The notes: generated from the letters alone by a model not told the origin. A stretch of DNA of 59,456 nt from Candidatus Bathyarchaeum sp. (GCA_026014565.1 JAOZIB010000043.1:69854-129309), one strand, 5' to 3'. Positions 50,074-59,267 are shown, numbered from the stretch's first letter. Made by a program: numbers and translations.

Positions 50074-50991
50074 ATGTCACGTAGACGAACAGAAAAATGT
50101 CCAGAATGTGGTAGTGTTAACCTTGTTCACGACTACGACACGGGCGAGACCATTTGCGGAGGCTGCGGTCTTGTTGTCCGAGAACAAATGATGGACAAAG
50201 GCCCAGAATGGCGAGCCTTCACCCAAGAAGAAAAAGCCTCCCGAAGCCGCGTAGGAGTTCCTACTTCTTATTCAGTTCACGACAAAGGTTTATCCACAGC
50301 CATCGGGCGTGTAGACAGAGACGCCTTTGGACGGAAACTACCTCTTTCTACCCGTTTGCAAATGTGGAGACTCAGAAAATGGCAAATCCGCTCACGAGTG
50401 CACTCATCAGTGGATCGAAACCTCGCTCAAGCCATGGCTGAGCTAGACAGACTTTCAGATAAATCATACATACCGGGTCCAGTTAAAGAAAAATCTGCAA
50501 TCATTTACCGAAAAGCCCTTGACAAAGGCCTAGTACGTGGACGATCCATTGCCGCCATTGCTGCAGCATCCTTGTATGCAGCATGTAGAACCACAGGAAC
50601 ACCAAGAACTCTTCGAGAAATCGCCGAAGCAAGCTTTGTAGACAAAAAAGATGTCGCACGATGCTACCGACTGCTACTGCGTGAACTAAATGTCCAGATG
50701 CCAATTGCAAACCCCTTAACTTATGTTTCTAAAATTGCAGAAAAAACCGGAATTTCAGGTCCAACTCAGGGTCATGCCATCAAAATCTTGCATGAAGCCC
50801 GACGAAAACGTGCAGCAGCAGGAAAAGACCCCATGGGATTAGCCGCAGCGGCCTTGTATATTGCTTGTTTGATTAAAAACGAGAAAAAAACCCAAAAAGA
50901 TATTGCAGAAGCAGCTGGTGTAACTGAAGTCACTGTTCGTAATCGATACAAAAGCCTACGACGCCAACTTGGCATCGAACTGCCGGATTAA
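50074..50991 (+). CDS. tfb: Transcription initiation factor B (TFB)
   Basis: 305 residues, complete. The N-terminal zinc ribbon CPECGSVNLVHDYDTGETIC, continuing GGCG, is followed by the B-finger/linker (GPEWRAFTQEEK) and two cyclin-like repeats. The second repeat ends with EAAGVTEVTVRNRYKSL, the BRE-recognising helix. It recruits RNA polymerase to TBP-bound promoters. The promoter carries AAATCGTAAC repeats around the TATA box. A convergent zinc-ribbon gene overlaps its end by 4 nt. Confidence 0.97.
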   Translation: MSRRRTEKCPECGSVNLVHDYDTGETICGGCGLVVREQMMDKGPEWRAFTQEEKASRSRVGVPTSYSVHDKGLSTAIGRVDRDAFGRKLPLSTRLQMWRLRKWQIRSRVHSSVDRNLAQAMAELDRLSDKSYIPGPVKEKSAIIYRKALDKGLVRGRSIAAIAAASLYAACRTTGTPRTLREIAEASFVDKKDVARCYRLLLRELNVQMPIANPLTYVSKIAEKTGISGPTQGHAIKILHEARRKRAAAGKDPMGLAAAALYIACLIKNEKKTQKDIAEAAGVTEVTVRNRYKSLRRQLGIELPD

Positions 50992-51227
50992 TCCGTTGTT
51001 TCTTTCTTTTCTATAGGTTTTTCTAAAACTAGTGGTCCCCTGTATCCACAGTTCGAACAAATATATTGTTGAGGCGTTATTCCATACAACCTTGGATAAA
51101 TGTCTGAATCACTACTAAGAGAAATTGTTGGGCTGGCACATCGGGGGCAAACATTGATTGTTTTTTCTTTGCGGTTTGTGTGTTTGAGTTCTTTAATTAC
51201 TTCGCGAAAATTTGCGAGTATGCCCAT
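50988..51227 (-). CDS. Zinc-ribbon protein (79 aa) convergent with TFB
   Basis: 79 residues, CPRCASPTISL and CSNCGYRGPLVLE, a zinc ribbon of the type often encoded near archaeal transcription or translation genes. Its stop overlaps the TFB stop region by 4 nt. The SUI1 gene lies 21 nt upstream on the same strand, so the two are probably one operon. Confidence 0.75.
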   Translation of the reverse strand: MGILANFREVIKELKHTNRKEKTINVCPRCASPTISLSSDSDIYPRLYGITPQQYICSNCGYRGPLVLEKPIEKKETTD

Positions 51228-51248
51228 TGTTTTTCTCTCTAAAACTGG

Positions 51249-51557
51249 TTATTGAACTTCAACATTTGATTCTGGATAGCCCTCACGAATCAGGTATTCT
51301 TTGACTTTGTCGCGGTGATCACCTTGTAAAATGATTTCGTCGTTTTTGGCGGTTCCTCCACAGGCACAAAATGATTTGAGTTTTTGTGCTAAACGGCTCA
51401 GGTTGGCTTCTTTTTCACTGATGCCGTCCACAATTGTTACCGCTTTTCCCCATTTTCGGGTTTCCAAACGAACACGAATTCGTTGTTGTTCTTTTCCTAT
51501 TTCTTCACAGACGCAAATGTCTGTGGGTAATCCACAAGTAGGGCAAATTCCAGCCAT
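51249..51557 (-). CDS. Translation initiation factor SUI1/aIF1
   Basis: 102 residues. The ATG at 51557 gives MAGICPTCGLPTDICVCEE, a zinc-binding N-terminus, then the SUI1 core GKAVTIVDGI and the C-terminal EIILQGDHRDKVKEYLIREG. It monitors start-codon choice on the small subunit. The TATA box CTTATATAT lies at 51585-51593, about 30 bp before this ATG, so the mRNA is probably nearly leaderless. Longer in-frame starts upstream are not supported. Confidence 0.92.
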   Translation of the reverse strand: MAGICPTCGLPTDICVCEEIGKEQQRIRVRLETRKWGKAVTIVDGISEKEANLSRLAQKLKSFCACGGTAKNDEIILQGDHRDKVKEYLIREGYPESNVEVQ

Positions 51558-51755
51558 GTTACTCAACACATAGGACACTTTGGGCATATATAAGATTTTC
51601 AATGTAGCTAGTCAGACAGGGTATTGAATGTATACACAAAAGATGTTCCCAGTTAATGATATTCCACATACAAGAACATGCTACCGCATGTAATAACGAT
51701 CATATTAAATTGCTCAAACAGAAAAACGGATGGAGAATAAAGATAAGTGCCCTAA

Positions 51756-52125
51756 CCAACACAGTTACAACTAATTACTCTGTTTGAAATTTTACTTTCA
51801 GTAATTGGAATGGGCATGTTTGGTTACTCACTTTACATAGTTGGAGAAAGTGAACAAACACTAAATTCTACAGATGAAACTCTTGGCCAGCTATAAAGTT
51901 TTGAAAGTTCAATAAACTGGTGGACAGATGTTTGGGTTACATTGGTTTTTCCATTAACTTCTGTATTCACACTCATAGTCAGGATAACCTCGTCCGCTCA
52001 AGCAATATTATAGGCCATAAAAAACGAAAGAGACACAGGAACCAAATTTGAAGCTATAGAAATTGACTTCAAAAATCAGACAGAAATAAAAATAAAAAAA
52101 GGAAAAACATGGAAAACAGTTGAAT
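51756..52125 (+). pseudogene. Remnant of a two-helix membrane protein, with two internal stops
   Basis: A single frame reads TLFEILLSVIGMGMFGYSLYIV, TAA at 51894, then SSINWWTDVWVTLVFPLTSV, TAG at 52011, then AIKNERDTGTKFEAIEIDFK through to a lysine-rich end. Two hydrophobic helices and a soluble tail are evident. The gene was probably a membrane protein of unknown family. Codon-level coherence across both stops favours recent inactivation. Confidence 0.6.
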
Positions 52126-52127
52126 GT

Positions 52128-52367
52128 TTAAGATTGATCTTCAACTGCTATCATAGTCAATGTCGATCGAACCTGATCTAAACTGCGAAGATTCCATGTG
52201 ACGATTTCTTTTAGTTTCTCCATAGTATCTGCTTTAACAGTAGCTATGATGTCATAAACACCATAGACCATGTATGTCTCTTTGACAGAATCCATTTTTT
52301 TCAATGATGCTAAGACGCTGTCAACAGCGCCCGTTTCTGTAGTTATTAGAACATAAGCCATGGGCAT
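52128..52367 (-). CDS. Stand-alone RAM (Lrp ligand-binding) protein 3
   Basis: 79 residues: a bare RAM domain, MAYVLITTETGAVDSVLASL, VYGVYDIIATVKADTMEKLK and a hydrophobic end. ATG 52367 has GGAGAG upstream; ATG 52361 is the alternative. Third such protein in this window, not close to the glnA operon pair. Ligand unknown. Confidence 0.85.
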   Translation of the reverse strand: MPMAYVLITTETGAVDSVLASLKKMDSVKETYMVYGVYDIIATVKADTMEKLKEIVTWNLRSLDQVRSTLTMIAVEDQS

Positions 52368-52543
52368 AACATTACTCTCCAAATTGTCTTTGCCTGAATA
52401 GCCCTTATTGTCTTAATGAAGATAAATAACTTGCCCAACAAAAAATAAAAGTAACAATCACACCTTGCCAAACATGTTAGTATACTAATATGTTTGTTCT
52501 AATTGTAGCCCACGCCTTTAAGCGTGCTTGAAAGATGCAAGTG

Positions 52544-53500
52544 TTAACTAAAGTTTCCTTGGCTAGTCATAAGTTGAAGCCAATTGACCATGATTTCAAC
52601 TGCCAGGATTCGTTTTTCTGTATCGGTGGAATAAACGTTTCTTGCCCCTTTTTGGAGAATGTTGTTTCTAACAGTTAACGTGCCTTTACAATCTTTTATT
52701 GTCTCGGCGTCTAGTTCTTTTGTTCCATTGGACAGCATTTTTAGTGCAGCGCTTATGTCACCTGTTGACTTGATTATTTTAATCATTCTTTTCAGGTCGT
52801 TGCGTCGAACTCCTGATTTATTTCCTTGCTCCAAAATTGCTTGATACAAAGCAATTTCTAATGCACTGGCTGCATGCATAGTCGCACCGATGTAGTCCTC
52901 TTTTGAGCAGGAGTCTTTTGCATCTAAAAGAAAGCTTTTGCTTAAATCAAATTTATAATCAACCGAAAGGGCGTCTTTGATTTCTTTTTTTACGTTTTCT
53001 TCGTCTAGTTTAGTGTCATCTGAAACCTTTTTTTTGCATTTTAATTTCGGAACTTTTACCGAATATTTTTTTCCGCCGTCTAAGAAATAGGCTTTAAGGT
53101 CTAAAATGTCGTTGTATCTTATTGGCTCAACCCAATACGCAGAGGTTATGTTTTTTGCTGTTTCAATAAACCGGTTAACGATTCTGACAACTGTCTCTTG
53201 GGCTTTTAATCGTTTCATGTCTGGTGCAATTAGAACAGAATTTCGTCCTTCCTCGATCATGTTTAGTTTTTTGGGAACTAACACTTTGATGCTGCTATAA
53301 CTACAAACTCCATGTTTGTCAAAATCGATTTGACTATGTTTTGATTCTTCTTTGGCTTTCGAATTTGTTTTCCGTTTAATGGAGATTTTTCCTAATTCAG
53401 TTCCGATTCTTATTGGGTAAACATCATCAGGAACTGGAATTGCAAATGGTAAATCAAATTTAAACAATGTTTTAGTTTCTTCCGAAAGCTCTACTTTCAT
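52544..53500 (-). CDS. Hypothetical protein with degenerate HEPN-like C-terminus
   Basis: 318 residues. The N-terminal 150 residues are unrecognised, mostly beta. The C-terminal half is helical: YIGATMHAASALEIALYQAI, then a helix leading to LTVRNNILQKGARNVY, the place where HEPN proteins have R-N-x3-H; here the histidine is replaced (RNNILQ), so catalysis is unlikely. It might be an inactive HEPN homologue acting as a binding partner. ATG 53500 is the start. Confidence 0.5.
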   Translation of the reverse strand: MKVELSEETKTLFKFDLPFAIPVPDDVYPIRIGTELGKISIKRKTNSKAKEESKHSQIDFDKHGVCSYSSIKVLVPKKLNMIEEGRNSVLIAPDMKRLKAQETVVRIVNRFIETAKNITSAYWVEPIRYNDILDLKAYFLDGGKKYSVKVPKLKCKKKVSDDTKLDEENVKKEIKDALSVDYKFDLSKSFLLDAKDSCSKEDYIGATMHAASALEIALYQAILEQGNKSGVRRNDLKRMIKIIKSTGDISAALKMLSNGTKELDAETIKDCKGTLTVRNNILQKGARNVYSTDTEKRILAVEIMVNWLQLMTSQGNFS

Positions 53501-53703
53501 AATTCTTCTTTCCCTTTCGTCAGAATGATTAAAGTTCTAAAAAAAGGTTATTCTTGATTAGATTGGTGTCAAGAAAGATAAACCATTAATTATTGTTTTT
53601 TTTAAGTAGTAATGAATAAAAAATTGGCAATCAATACTTAATTTATCTGGTTTTTAGCATTTATGAAAATGCCATTTTCAGGGCTTTTTTTGAGCGTGTT
53701 TTT

Positions 53704-54318
53704 TTGGTTCTCTTTTGCTTGTGTGCTCAAAAGTTCAATACAAGAAAAAATACGTATGTTTATTCGAAATTAAAATTCATGTTACTGGTTTTGTGCAGTT
53801 GTCTGCAGGGATATGTTGTGTTGAATCATATTGGTAGGAACTTGAAAAATTCAAAGGCAGTAAAAAATGGCTTACTTCTTTCTTTGATTATTACAGTGAG
53901 TCTAACTTCAGTCAGGTATGCTTTGGCTTACAGCGTGAAACGCGAAACCATCTACATTAACACGCTCACAATTAGAGCCCCCAATAAACCTTCAGAACAT
54001 TTTACTTGTCTGAGCCTGCGTCCATGTTTGAACTCAAACTAACAGTTCCTGAAGGAACAATAAAATGGAGCCCATACTCAGAGGTGTTGTTTGATGCGAC
54101 TTTTTATTTTTTTCAGTCTCAAGTAAAACAAGCCATCTACGGAACCTTGCAAGGATAGGAATCCGAAACCAGTAAAGGAACAGTCAACTGGAGAATCGAT
54201 TCTGAAAACTTGAACCAAATCGGGTATTTGTGTTTCTTCAATGAAGACTCGTATGAAAAAAATAACCGTTGAAGTTACTAAAGTGTGGTTAGAACAAAAC
54301 TATCGTGACCGGATGTAA
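53704..54318 (+). pseudogene. Broken membrane-anchored protein gene (two frameshifts, one stop)
   Basis: The first frame gives GLLLSLIITVSLTSVRYALA, YSVKRETIYINTLTIRAPN. Reading continues in another frame as YLSEPASMFELKLTVPEGTI and FDATFYFFQSQVKQAIYG up to TAG at ~54160, then GTVNWRIDSENLNQIGYLCF. A further shift leads to ITVEVTKVWLEQNYRD at 54318. A membrane helix with a beta-rich domain outside, unknown family. A truncated paralogue of its first part is at 36226-36411. Confidence 0.7.
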
Positions 54319-54340
54319 ATCAATGCAAAAAAAGTGTATT

Positions 54341-54904
54341 TCATGTACAGTTTTGGTTAAGATACTCTGTTTGAACTTGAACAACTCCTTTACTGTCTTT
54401 TGCTTGCATGTAACCGTCTAGGAGTTCTTTGTTCAAATTGATGAATTGAATTCCCCATTTAAACTTGGATAATAATTGGGTTGCTTGGTCACAATAACCC
54501 GTGATGTACAATGCTGCAGCCAAAGCTTCAACTGTGCTGAGTTTAGTAGGTTTTCCATAATTTACAGGATTTGCCGCCACCAAATAGGGCAAACAGCGGG
54601 GAATTAACGGTAAATGCATGTCAAAAACTGCTTTTGCGTGAACCCAACTGCAATCCAATGCAGTTAATCCCTTTGTGAACAAAATTTGTTGATCTTCAGG
54701 AGAGAAGGCTTTTTCAGAAAAAGGATCAAGAATCACCGCCCCCCGAGGTAATGCTTTTGCGCGGTGAACAAGATGCACAAGATTATGGCGTTTGAGTTTT
54801 AGTGTGCTGCATTTTTTGGGGTCACATTGTTTTGCATGATAAACAATAACTCTAACTGGCCTAGAGCTGATTTGTCCGCACCTCCAGATGGGACATAGGG
54901 TCAT
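54341..54904 (-). CDS. tsr3: rRNA aminocarboxypropyltransferase Tsr3
   Basis: About 187 residues. VRVIVYHAKQCDPKKCSTLK, then ILDPFSEKAFSPED and GLTALDCSWVHAKA are the Tsr3 (DUF367) motifs. The enzyme adds the aminocarboxypropyl group to a small-subunit rRNA nucleotide. The reading frame starts inside the end of the nnr gene; ATG 54904 is used, though GGAGGTG at about 54886 hints at a later start. The overlap of 44 nt with nnr is unusual but suggests coupling. Confidence 0.85.
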   Translation of the reverse strand: MTLCPIWRCGQISSRPVRVIVYHAKQCDPKKCSTLKLKRHNLVHLVHRAKALPRGAVILDPFSEKAFSPEDQQILFTKGLTALDCSWVHAKAVFDMHLPLIPRCLPYLVAANPVNYGKPTKLSTVEALAAALYITGYCDQATQLLSKFKWGIQFINLNKELLDGYMQAKDSKGVVQVQTEYLNQNCT

Positions 54905-56390
54905 CAATTACATGAGGAATCCAATCCAAAAGGTCCGTTGCCAGCATGTGAAATCCTTTTTCTACGGCAACAAAATCTCCAGCAGCCCCATTAACAAAAG
55001 CCCCTGCAACAGCAGCACAAAACGGGTCAGCACCCATTGCAAGTAAACCTCCAACTACTCCTGATAATACATCTCCTGTTCCGCCTACTGTCATTCCTTG
55101 ATTTCCGGTAAAATTCAGTTTAGTATATTTGCCATCAGAAACAATATCAACAGGACCCTTCAACAGAATAGTTGCTTCGAGTTCCTTTGCAGAATTCTTC
55201 ACATGTTTTATCTTTTCGTCTAAATTGTTTGGTAACTTTGTTCCAGTCAAAATTTCATATTCGCGAGCATGAGGGGTCAAAACCAACGGACAACTAAGTT
55301 TTCGTCTAAATTCTCCAAAGGCTTTTAGCCCATCTGCATCCAACAGCAAGGTTTTACCAGTTTTTTCTGCATATTCAATAATTTCGTTTACTGCTTGTTT
55401 TGTTTCAGCATGTAATCCAAGTCCAGGACCCAAAACAACTGTAGTTGCTGAGTCAATTTGTTCTTTGATTGCATCCAAGTTGTTGGTACTAAGGTGTTTT
55501 CCTTTTAATTTAATTGTAATTAATGCAGCAGACATAGCAGAAATTGCAGTTGCAGTCTTCTCGGGAGCAGCTATGGTTGCAATATCAACACCTGTGCGTA
55601 ACGCCGCCAATGTAGCAAGAGCAGGGGCGCCTGAGAATGTTTTACTTCCACCAATAACTAATAAGCGCCCAAGCTCACCTTTGTGTGCTTTAGGTAGACG
55701 CGGTTTAACTGCAAAAGTTACATCTCCTGGACCTGCAAACTGTTCAAGTTCTTGTGGCACCCCGATGTTTTTTACTGCAACTTCTCCAGCAAATTCTTTG
55801 GCGAGTTCGAGTCCTGGTTTTGCCTTGTAAAAAGTAACTGTAAGGTCTGCTTTTACTGCGGTTCCTAGAATTTCTCCAGTATCAGAATCAACACCTGTAG
55901 GAACATCTATTGCGACACAAAATGCATCCATTTCGTTGATTTTTGTTACTAATTGCAAAATTGGGGGGCGCAGCTTGCCTTTCGAACCGATCCCGAGCAT
56001 GGCGTCTACAACGACGTCGGCTTTAATGTCAGGAATGAGTGTAGAGTCCTTAATTTCGGTGATTTTAATGAGATTCTGTAATGGCTGTAAGGCGAGCCAG
56101 TTATGTTTGGCAGATTCGTGAACGATGTTTGAAGCGCGAGTAGCAAGAATGATTTCAACTTTGAAACCAAAACACACCAAATAACGGGCAGCAACAAATC
56201 CATCTCCGCCGTTTCCTCCTGAGCCACAAAAAATTGTAACCTTAGTTTTGTTTGCTTTGAAACGGGAGGCAATCTCATCTGCCACATTTTTTCCTGCTGC
56301 TTCCATTAACTGCAACAATGACATGCCATAATATTCTGCATTGGTTTCTATTGCCCGCATTTCAGAACTGGTTACCGTTTTGATTAACAC
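54861..56390 (-). CDS. nnr: Bifunctional NAD(P)H-hydrate epimerase/dehydratase
   Basis: 509 residues, both domains in one chain. The N-terminal epimerase domain has FCGSGGNGGDGFVAARYL and DAMLGIGSKG. The C-terminal ADP-dependent dehydratase domain has GRLLVIGGSKTFSGAPALA, TTVVLGPGLG, LTPHAREYEIL and GNQGMTVGGTGDVLSGVVGG. It repairs NAD(P)H damaged by hydration. GTG 56390 is the start. Operon with tsr3. Confidence 0.95.
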   Translation of the reverse strand: MLIKTVTSSEMRAIETNAEYYGMSLLQLMEAAGKNVADEIASRFKANKTKVTIFCGSGGNGGDGFVAARYLVCFGFKVEIILATRASNIVHESAKHNWLALQPLQNLIKITEIKDSTLIPDIKADVVVDAMLGIGSKGKLRPPILQLVTKINEMDAFCVAIDVPTGVDSDTGEILGTAVKADLTVTFYKAKPGLELAKEFAGEVAVKNIGVPQELEQFAGPGDVTFAVKPRLPKAHKGELGRLLVIGGSKTFSGAPALATLAALRTGVDIATIAAPEKTATAISAMSAALITIKLKGKHLSTNNLDAIKEQIDSATTVVLGPGLGLHAETKQAVNEIIEYAEKTGKTLLLDADGLKAFGEFRRKLSCPLVLTPHAREYEILTGTKLPNNLDEKIKHVKNSAKELEATILLKGPVDIVSDGKYTKLNFTGNQGMTVGGTGDVLSGVVGGLLAMGADPFCAAVAGAFVNGAAGDFVAVEKGFHMLATDLLDWIPHVIDDPMSHLEVRTNQL

Positions 56391-56470
56391 TATAAACCCT
56401 ACCTACTGGATAGTAATGTCTTGGGTTTTATGGCTATTTCTCTTCTGGAAACAAAAAAGAAGAAAAAAAG

Positions 56471-58258
56471 CTATTTTTGTTCGTCTTGACAGTCCAGCCA
56501 ACTGAATTTTTTGTGCAACGACTTGGCATAATACTGCTTCCAGTCATATCGCACCTTTTGCCCCCACTCATAATAGACCCGAGGATCAATGTAGCTTTTC
56601 AAAGAAGTCGAAACGTTATAGTCCCGAGTTTCCTTCTGAATCTTAATCTTCAAATCCATCTTATCCACAGCGGTAGCATCACGCTCTTTGCGTTTCTGCA
56701 GACTTTCTTTGAGTTTCTCCATACGCTCTGCCTGTTTAGATTTCATGTCCTTAATGCGCTGTTTTTGTTTAGCCACAACTTCACGTTGACGCTTAACCCG
56801 TTTATTTAATGTAGAAACATCGCCGCCCTGACTATTTTTCTCTGCCAATTGCTTTGAATATTCTTCTAATTTTGCTTCTGCAACCATCAAGCGCTCTGTT
56901 TGCTTGACCATGCGTTCTTCATATTTTGTTTCTGCGTCCTTTATTCGCTGTTTAATCTTTTTTTGTGCAATCTTAGCCCGATTCTTCAACACAATAATAC
57001 GGTCTTTCTTCTTTTGCAAGGAAGACTCCCAACTATTAGAAATCGTCCGCTTATGATTACAAACCTTAGCAGCTTCAAGATTCGCTATAGTAGCAACATA
57101 TTTTTTTATGTATTCTGGCTGGTCAGGCTCAACTGGAGTTTTATCCAGCTTAGTTTTCACGGCATCTGTTGCATACAAAGTACGGAAAACCTTCGCAGAA
57201 AGCCCAGTCATAACTTCGTCCAAGAATTCACTGACTTGACTGGAACCAACCCCATCAAACAAGGCTGCATCAGTGTTAGCTGAAAACTCTTCAAGGTTTT
57301 TAATTACTTGTTCAGGAAGAGTTGTAGTGAAAATGTGAGGAACGCTGTCTTTCCCCAAAAAGTTGAAATAAACAGTTCCATCACCGTTGATTTTGATGTG
57401 CTCTTTCCTAAGCGTGGACGCACCAACGGTATCTGCTTCGTCGGGGTCTTTTTCGTCTCCGACCCTAATTTTTAGTTTATCAATCAGAAAACAAACAGTC
57501 GCAGTTTTCCTGCGCTTAATATCTTTTGAAGAAAGATTTGTTTCAATGTGTTTTTTGACTTTTTGAAGATTCTTCTTAAATGCAAGAGCTTTATCAAATT
57601 TTTCTATCTCTTTTTGTTGCTTAAAACTGCAAGAATCAGAAAACCACACATACTTCATTTTGCCGCTCAGCTTATCTTGCCATCGAGCAATCCAGATGGC
57701 TTCTGGCTCCCAAACGATTTCGTTCCAGTTGCCTTCGGGTCGGGGAGCATCAGGGGATAGGTTCAAAATAACGTCTTCTTTTGAGGGCCCTTGTTTCCAT
57801 TTTCCACGCATGGGATGTTTTCCACGGCCCATAAAAATTGAACTAGGTTCCGCAACATAGTTAGCCAATTCCATTTTTTCGCTGTCTACATAGGCGTAAC
57901 CATATTTTTCTTTGTTAGCTTCACGAACAACTTTTCGGTCTGCAGCTAATTGTTTTTTTTCTTCTTTTGGAAGATTCTTTTTGTATTCACGTTCTTCTTC
58001 AACGAGCTTAACGACGGCAGAAAAATCCACATCTCCGGGTTTAACCTTGATTCCTAGTTTTTCTGAAAAATCGTCATGAAAATTCTTGGCAAAGACTTTA
58101 TCCTCAACGTATGGAGTTCCTACTTTTTTTGCCCATGCTACTGCTAGCTCTTCTTGTTCAGTTGTTAACTTGACTTCTTTGCCATTTATTTTGACTGTAA
58201 GGCCCTTTCCTGGGTAAGGCTCGGGGATTAGTACACCATTGTGATGAAGTGCTTCCAT
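56471..58258 (-). CDS. DNA topoisomerase IB (eukaryote-type)
   Basis: 595 residues. Core elements match eukaryotic Top1: MELANYVAEPSSIFMGRGKH, RVGDEKDPDEADTVGASTLR with the catalytic Arg, VFRTLYATDA with the second Arg, CNHKRTIS with the catalytic His, and SYIDPRVYYEWG, whose tyrosine is the one that attacks DNA. A coiled-coil linker (about 420-540) precedes it. Relaxes supercoils by nicking one strand. In archaea it is a marker of Thaumarchaeota, Caldarchaeales and Bathyarchaeia, and supports the lineage call. The gene is on its own. Confidence 0.95.
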   Translation of the reverse strand: MEALHHNGVLIPEPYPGKGLTVKINGKEVKLTTEQEELAVAWAKKVGTPYVEDKVFAKNFHDDFSEKLGIKVKPGDVDFSAVVKLVEEEREYKKNLPKEEKKQLAADRKVVREANKEKYGYAYVDSEKMELANYVAEPSSIFMGRGKHPMRGKWKQGPSKEDVILNLSPDAPRPEGNWNEIVWEPEAIWIARWQDKLSGKMKYVWFSDSCSFKQQKEIEKFDKALAFKKNLQKVKKHIETNLSSKDIKRRKTATVCFLIDKLKIRVGDEKDPDEADTVGASTLRKEHIKINGDGTVYFNFLGKDSVPHIFTTTLPEQVIKNLEEFSANTDAALFDGVGSSQVSEFLDEVMTGLSAKVFRTLYATDAVKTKLDKTPVEPDQPEYIKKYVATIANLEAAKVCNHKRTISNSWESSLQKKKDRIIVLKNRAKIAQKKIKQRIKDAETKYEERMVKQTERLMVAEAKLEEYSKQLAEKNSQGGDVSTLNKRVKRQREVVAKQKQRIKDMKSKQAERMEKLKESLQKRKERDATAVDKMDLKIKIQKETRDYNVSTSLKSYIDPRVYYEWGQKVRYDWKQYYAKSLHKKFSWLDCQDEQK

Positions 58259-58368
58259 CTGATTTTTCCGCCTGAATTGTTTCTTATAGGTTCGAAAAAC
58301 AAACTTTAAGTTTTTCCTTTTAAACTTTAGTTTGCTTATTCAGAGGAAGATTTAATGCTTTATTTATT

Positions 58369-58869
58369 GTGACACTGTTTGCGAGTGGAAAAACGATGGA
58401 TGATAGGGCTCTTCAAAAGATTCGTAGTGTAGCAGATTACCAGTTTGGTAAAGGCATTGGCATGAAGCTGTTTCCAGACGATGTGCAAATTGATTATTCA
58501 AAAAACACAGGAAAAATACGTTATGTTTACTTAGAGTCTAAATTGTTAGCAACCCTTAGACCGACTACCGGAATGTTTGTTTTAACTATTGAGGGAGCAA
58601 AACGCATCGTAACTCAAGTTGATCCGTTACATTTATGGGTTAAACTTGAAGATTTTGCTGAACCCTTTGTTGCTGAAGGGCGAAGTGTTTTTGCTAAACA
58701 TGTAATTGATGTTGACCAAGAAATTCGACCTAACGAAGAAGTTGTAGTTATTAACCAAAAAAATGAAGTTTTGGCTGTTGGGCGAGCTGTTCTTTCTGGC
58801 CCGGAAATGCTTGCCTTTAACAAAGGAGTGGCGGTTAATGTTAGGCATGGTTCAGCGAAAAAAAGTTAA
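58369..58869 (+). CDS. PUA-domain RNA-binding protein
   Basis: 166 residues. N-terminal part DRALQKIRSVADYQFGKGIG, then a C-terminal PUA domain (about 85-160): VTQVDPLHLWVKLEDFAEPF, VAEGRSVFAKHVID and NEVLAVGRAVLSGPEML, similar to the PUA domains of archaeosine transglycosylase and related tRNA-modifying proteins. Probably binds tRNA or rRNA. GTG 58369 is the start; ATG 58396 is also possible. The NAC gene follows after about 40 nt. Confidence 0.8.
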   Translation: MTLFASGKTMDDRALQKIRSVADYQFGKGIGMKLFPDDVQIDYSKNTGKIRYVYLESKLLATLRPTTGMFVLTIEGAKRIVTQVDPLHLWVKLEDFAEPFVAEGRSVFAKHVIDVDQEIRPNEEVVVINQKNEVLAVGRAVLSGPEMLAFNKGVAVNVRHGSAKKS

Positions 58870-58910
58870 GAAGGCAAACTTAGTATAAGATACAAATCGA
58901 GGAAACACAT

Positions 58911-59267
58911 ATGCGTCGAAAAATGAGTCCACGAAATGCTAAACGTATGATGCAAAAAATGGGTATGAACATGGGAGAAATGCCCGAGGTAGAAGAGGTA
59001 ATTTTCAGAAGCAGCACCAAAGAGCTTGTGGTGGAAAATCCTCAAGTTGCTGTAATTGATATGGGTGGACAAAAAATTTTCCAAGTCACTGGAGAAGTAA
59101 CTGAACGGGCCCTAGAAGGCGCAGATGAACCCATACAAATCGCCGAAGAAGACGCTCAACTAGTGGCAGACCAAACAGGAAAAAGCCTAGAAGATGCTAA
59201 ACGGGCTCTTGAACAAAGTGAAGGCGACCTAGCAAAAGCCATACTGCTTTTACAAACAGGTGGCTAA
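58911..59267 (+). CDS. nac: Nascent polypeptide-associated complex protein
   Basis: 118 residues. NAC domain at 30-75 (VIFRSSTKELVVENPQVAVI, then GQKIFQVTGEV) and a C-terminal UBA domain (LVADQTGKSLEDAKRALEQS, then GDLAKAILLLQ). Archaeal NAC is a homodimer that binds nascent chains at the ribosome exit. Terminated by a hairpin. It probably shares a transcript with the PUA gene. Confidence 0.95.
   Translation: MRRKMSPRNAKRMMQKMGMNMGEMPEVEEVIFRSSTKELVVENPQVAVIDMGGQKIFQVTGEVTERALEGADEPIQIAEEDAQLVADQTGKSLEDAKRALEQSEGDLAKAILLLQTGG

Noticed and set aside
51756-54318. Stop-codon reassignment (for example pyrrolysine at TAG) to explain interrupted frames
   Set aside because: The interruptions include TAA as well as TAG and are combined with frameshifts, while TAG ends many intact genes here; decay is the simpler explanation.
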